From Acrocarpospora corrugata (GTDB lineage Bacteria > Actinomycetota > Actinomycetes > Streptosporangiales > Streptosporangiaceae), in contig NZ_BLAD01000053.1 in NCBI RefSeq assembly GCF_009687845.1, positions 34,926 to 98,925 on the forward strand: a DNA stretch of 64,000 nucleotides, written 5' to 3'. Shown here piece by piece: positions 63,756-64,000 of this stretch. The first letter of the stretch is position 1. Every line of letters begins with the position of its first letter. The notes below the pieces were generated by a model, which saw nothing but the letters and a program-made list of their open reading frames with translations, was not told where the DNA came from and did not search any database. Made by a program: the position numbers and the translations under genes.

Positions 63756-64000
63756 CCTCGACCGCGCCCGCTACGCCGCCCTGTACGGCCCGACCACCGG
63801 CGACCGGGTCCGGCTGGCCGACACCGACCTGTTCATCGAGGTGACCGAGGACCGGGCGATGGGCCCGGCCGGAGCCGGGGACGAGGCCGTCTTCGGCGGC
63901 GGCAAGGTGATCCGCGAGTCGATGGGCCAGGCCCGCGCGACCCGCGCGGAAGGCGCGCCCGACCTGGTCATCACCGGTGCGGTCGTGCTCGACCACTGGG
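63748..64000 (+). CDS. ureC: Urease alpha (catalytic) subunit, N-terminal part
   Basis: Only about 84 residues lie in the window: [32 protein letters not shown] ... [16 protein letters not shown] ... [13 protein letters not shown]. This is the conserved UreC N-terminus; the nickel-binding residues lie beyond the edge. It overlaps ureB. Accessory genes ureFGD are expected downstream. Confidence 0.96.
   Translation, partial: MTSLDRARYAALYGPTTGDRVRLADTDLFIEVTEDRAMGPAGAGDEAVFGGGKVIRESMGQARATRAEGAPDLVITGAVVLDHW

Overview
This 64 kb window is chromosomal DNA of a high-GC Gram-positive actinomycete. The signs are very high G+C with GC-rich third codon positions, GTG and TTG starts, many 4-bp ATGA/GTGA gene overlaps, a single-chain glycyl-tRNA synthetase, a DUF5753/DUF397 regulator pair, an AfsR-like BTAD regulator, an FxLD lanthipeptide precursor, and Zur, GlnR and DasR-like sites. 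A filamentous genus of the Streptosporangiales type is plausible, but no rRNA or tRNA gene was found to settle it. I saw no insertion sequence, prophage or CRISPR array, and no gene-free stretch longer than 300 bp.

Layout. 1-7.5 kb (minus strand): replication and central metabolism (dnaG cut by the window edge, a degenerate M23 lipoprotein, a FAD oxidoreductase, dgt, ppdK). 7.8-15 kb: a lipoprotein alpha/beta hydrolase behind DasR-like sites, then a seven-gene minus-strand operon (46-aa secreted peptide, MoxR, DUF58, VWA, S1C protease, response regulator, histidine kinase). 15-25.9 kb: dienelactone hydrolase, glyS, a Zur-controlled znuACB-zur zinc uptake operon, uppS-recO, and a CDP-alcohol phosphatidyltransferase pair ending at a strong terminator. 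26-36.9 kb: hemerythrin, large BTAD regulator, MMPL transporter, a whiJ-like trio (ATPase / XRE-DUF5753 / DUF397) with 12-bp repeats, and an Lrp-ddaH-rocD arginine/ornithine group. 37-43 kb: PhoD-like phosphatase, gdhA, and a TetR gene divergent from a three-gene oxidoreductase operon.

43-46.3 kb is the most unusual part. A zinc-site ArsR repressor and a CDF exporter diverge from a ZIP-family membrane protein whose C-terminus looks like the actinobacterial integration host factor (H2TH) DNA-binding fold. That gene is followed after 3 bp by a small DivIVA-domain protein. Two near-identical operator-like repeats lie between the divergent pairs.

46.4-64 kb: a giant fused molybdopterin/flavodoxin/NADPH reductase (assimilatory nitrate reductase type) with a PadR regulator; leuA with a readable Leu-codon leader peptide; a decayed FxLD lanthipeptide locus (intact precursor, truncated dehydratase joined out of frame to a headless methyltransferase, frameshifted regulator); then the urea transporter urtABCDE divergent from urease ureABC with a GlnR-type site between them. 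Nitrogen is a recurring theme (gdhA, rocD, ddaH, nitrate reductase, urt, ure), as is zinc/metal balance (znu, ArsR/CDF/ZIP). Many start codons sit about 7 nt after a TANNNT-like -10 box, which suggests frequent leaderless mRNAs.
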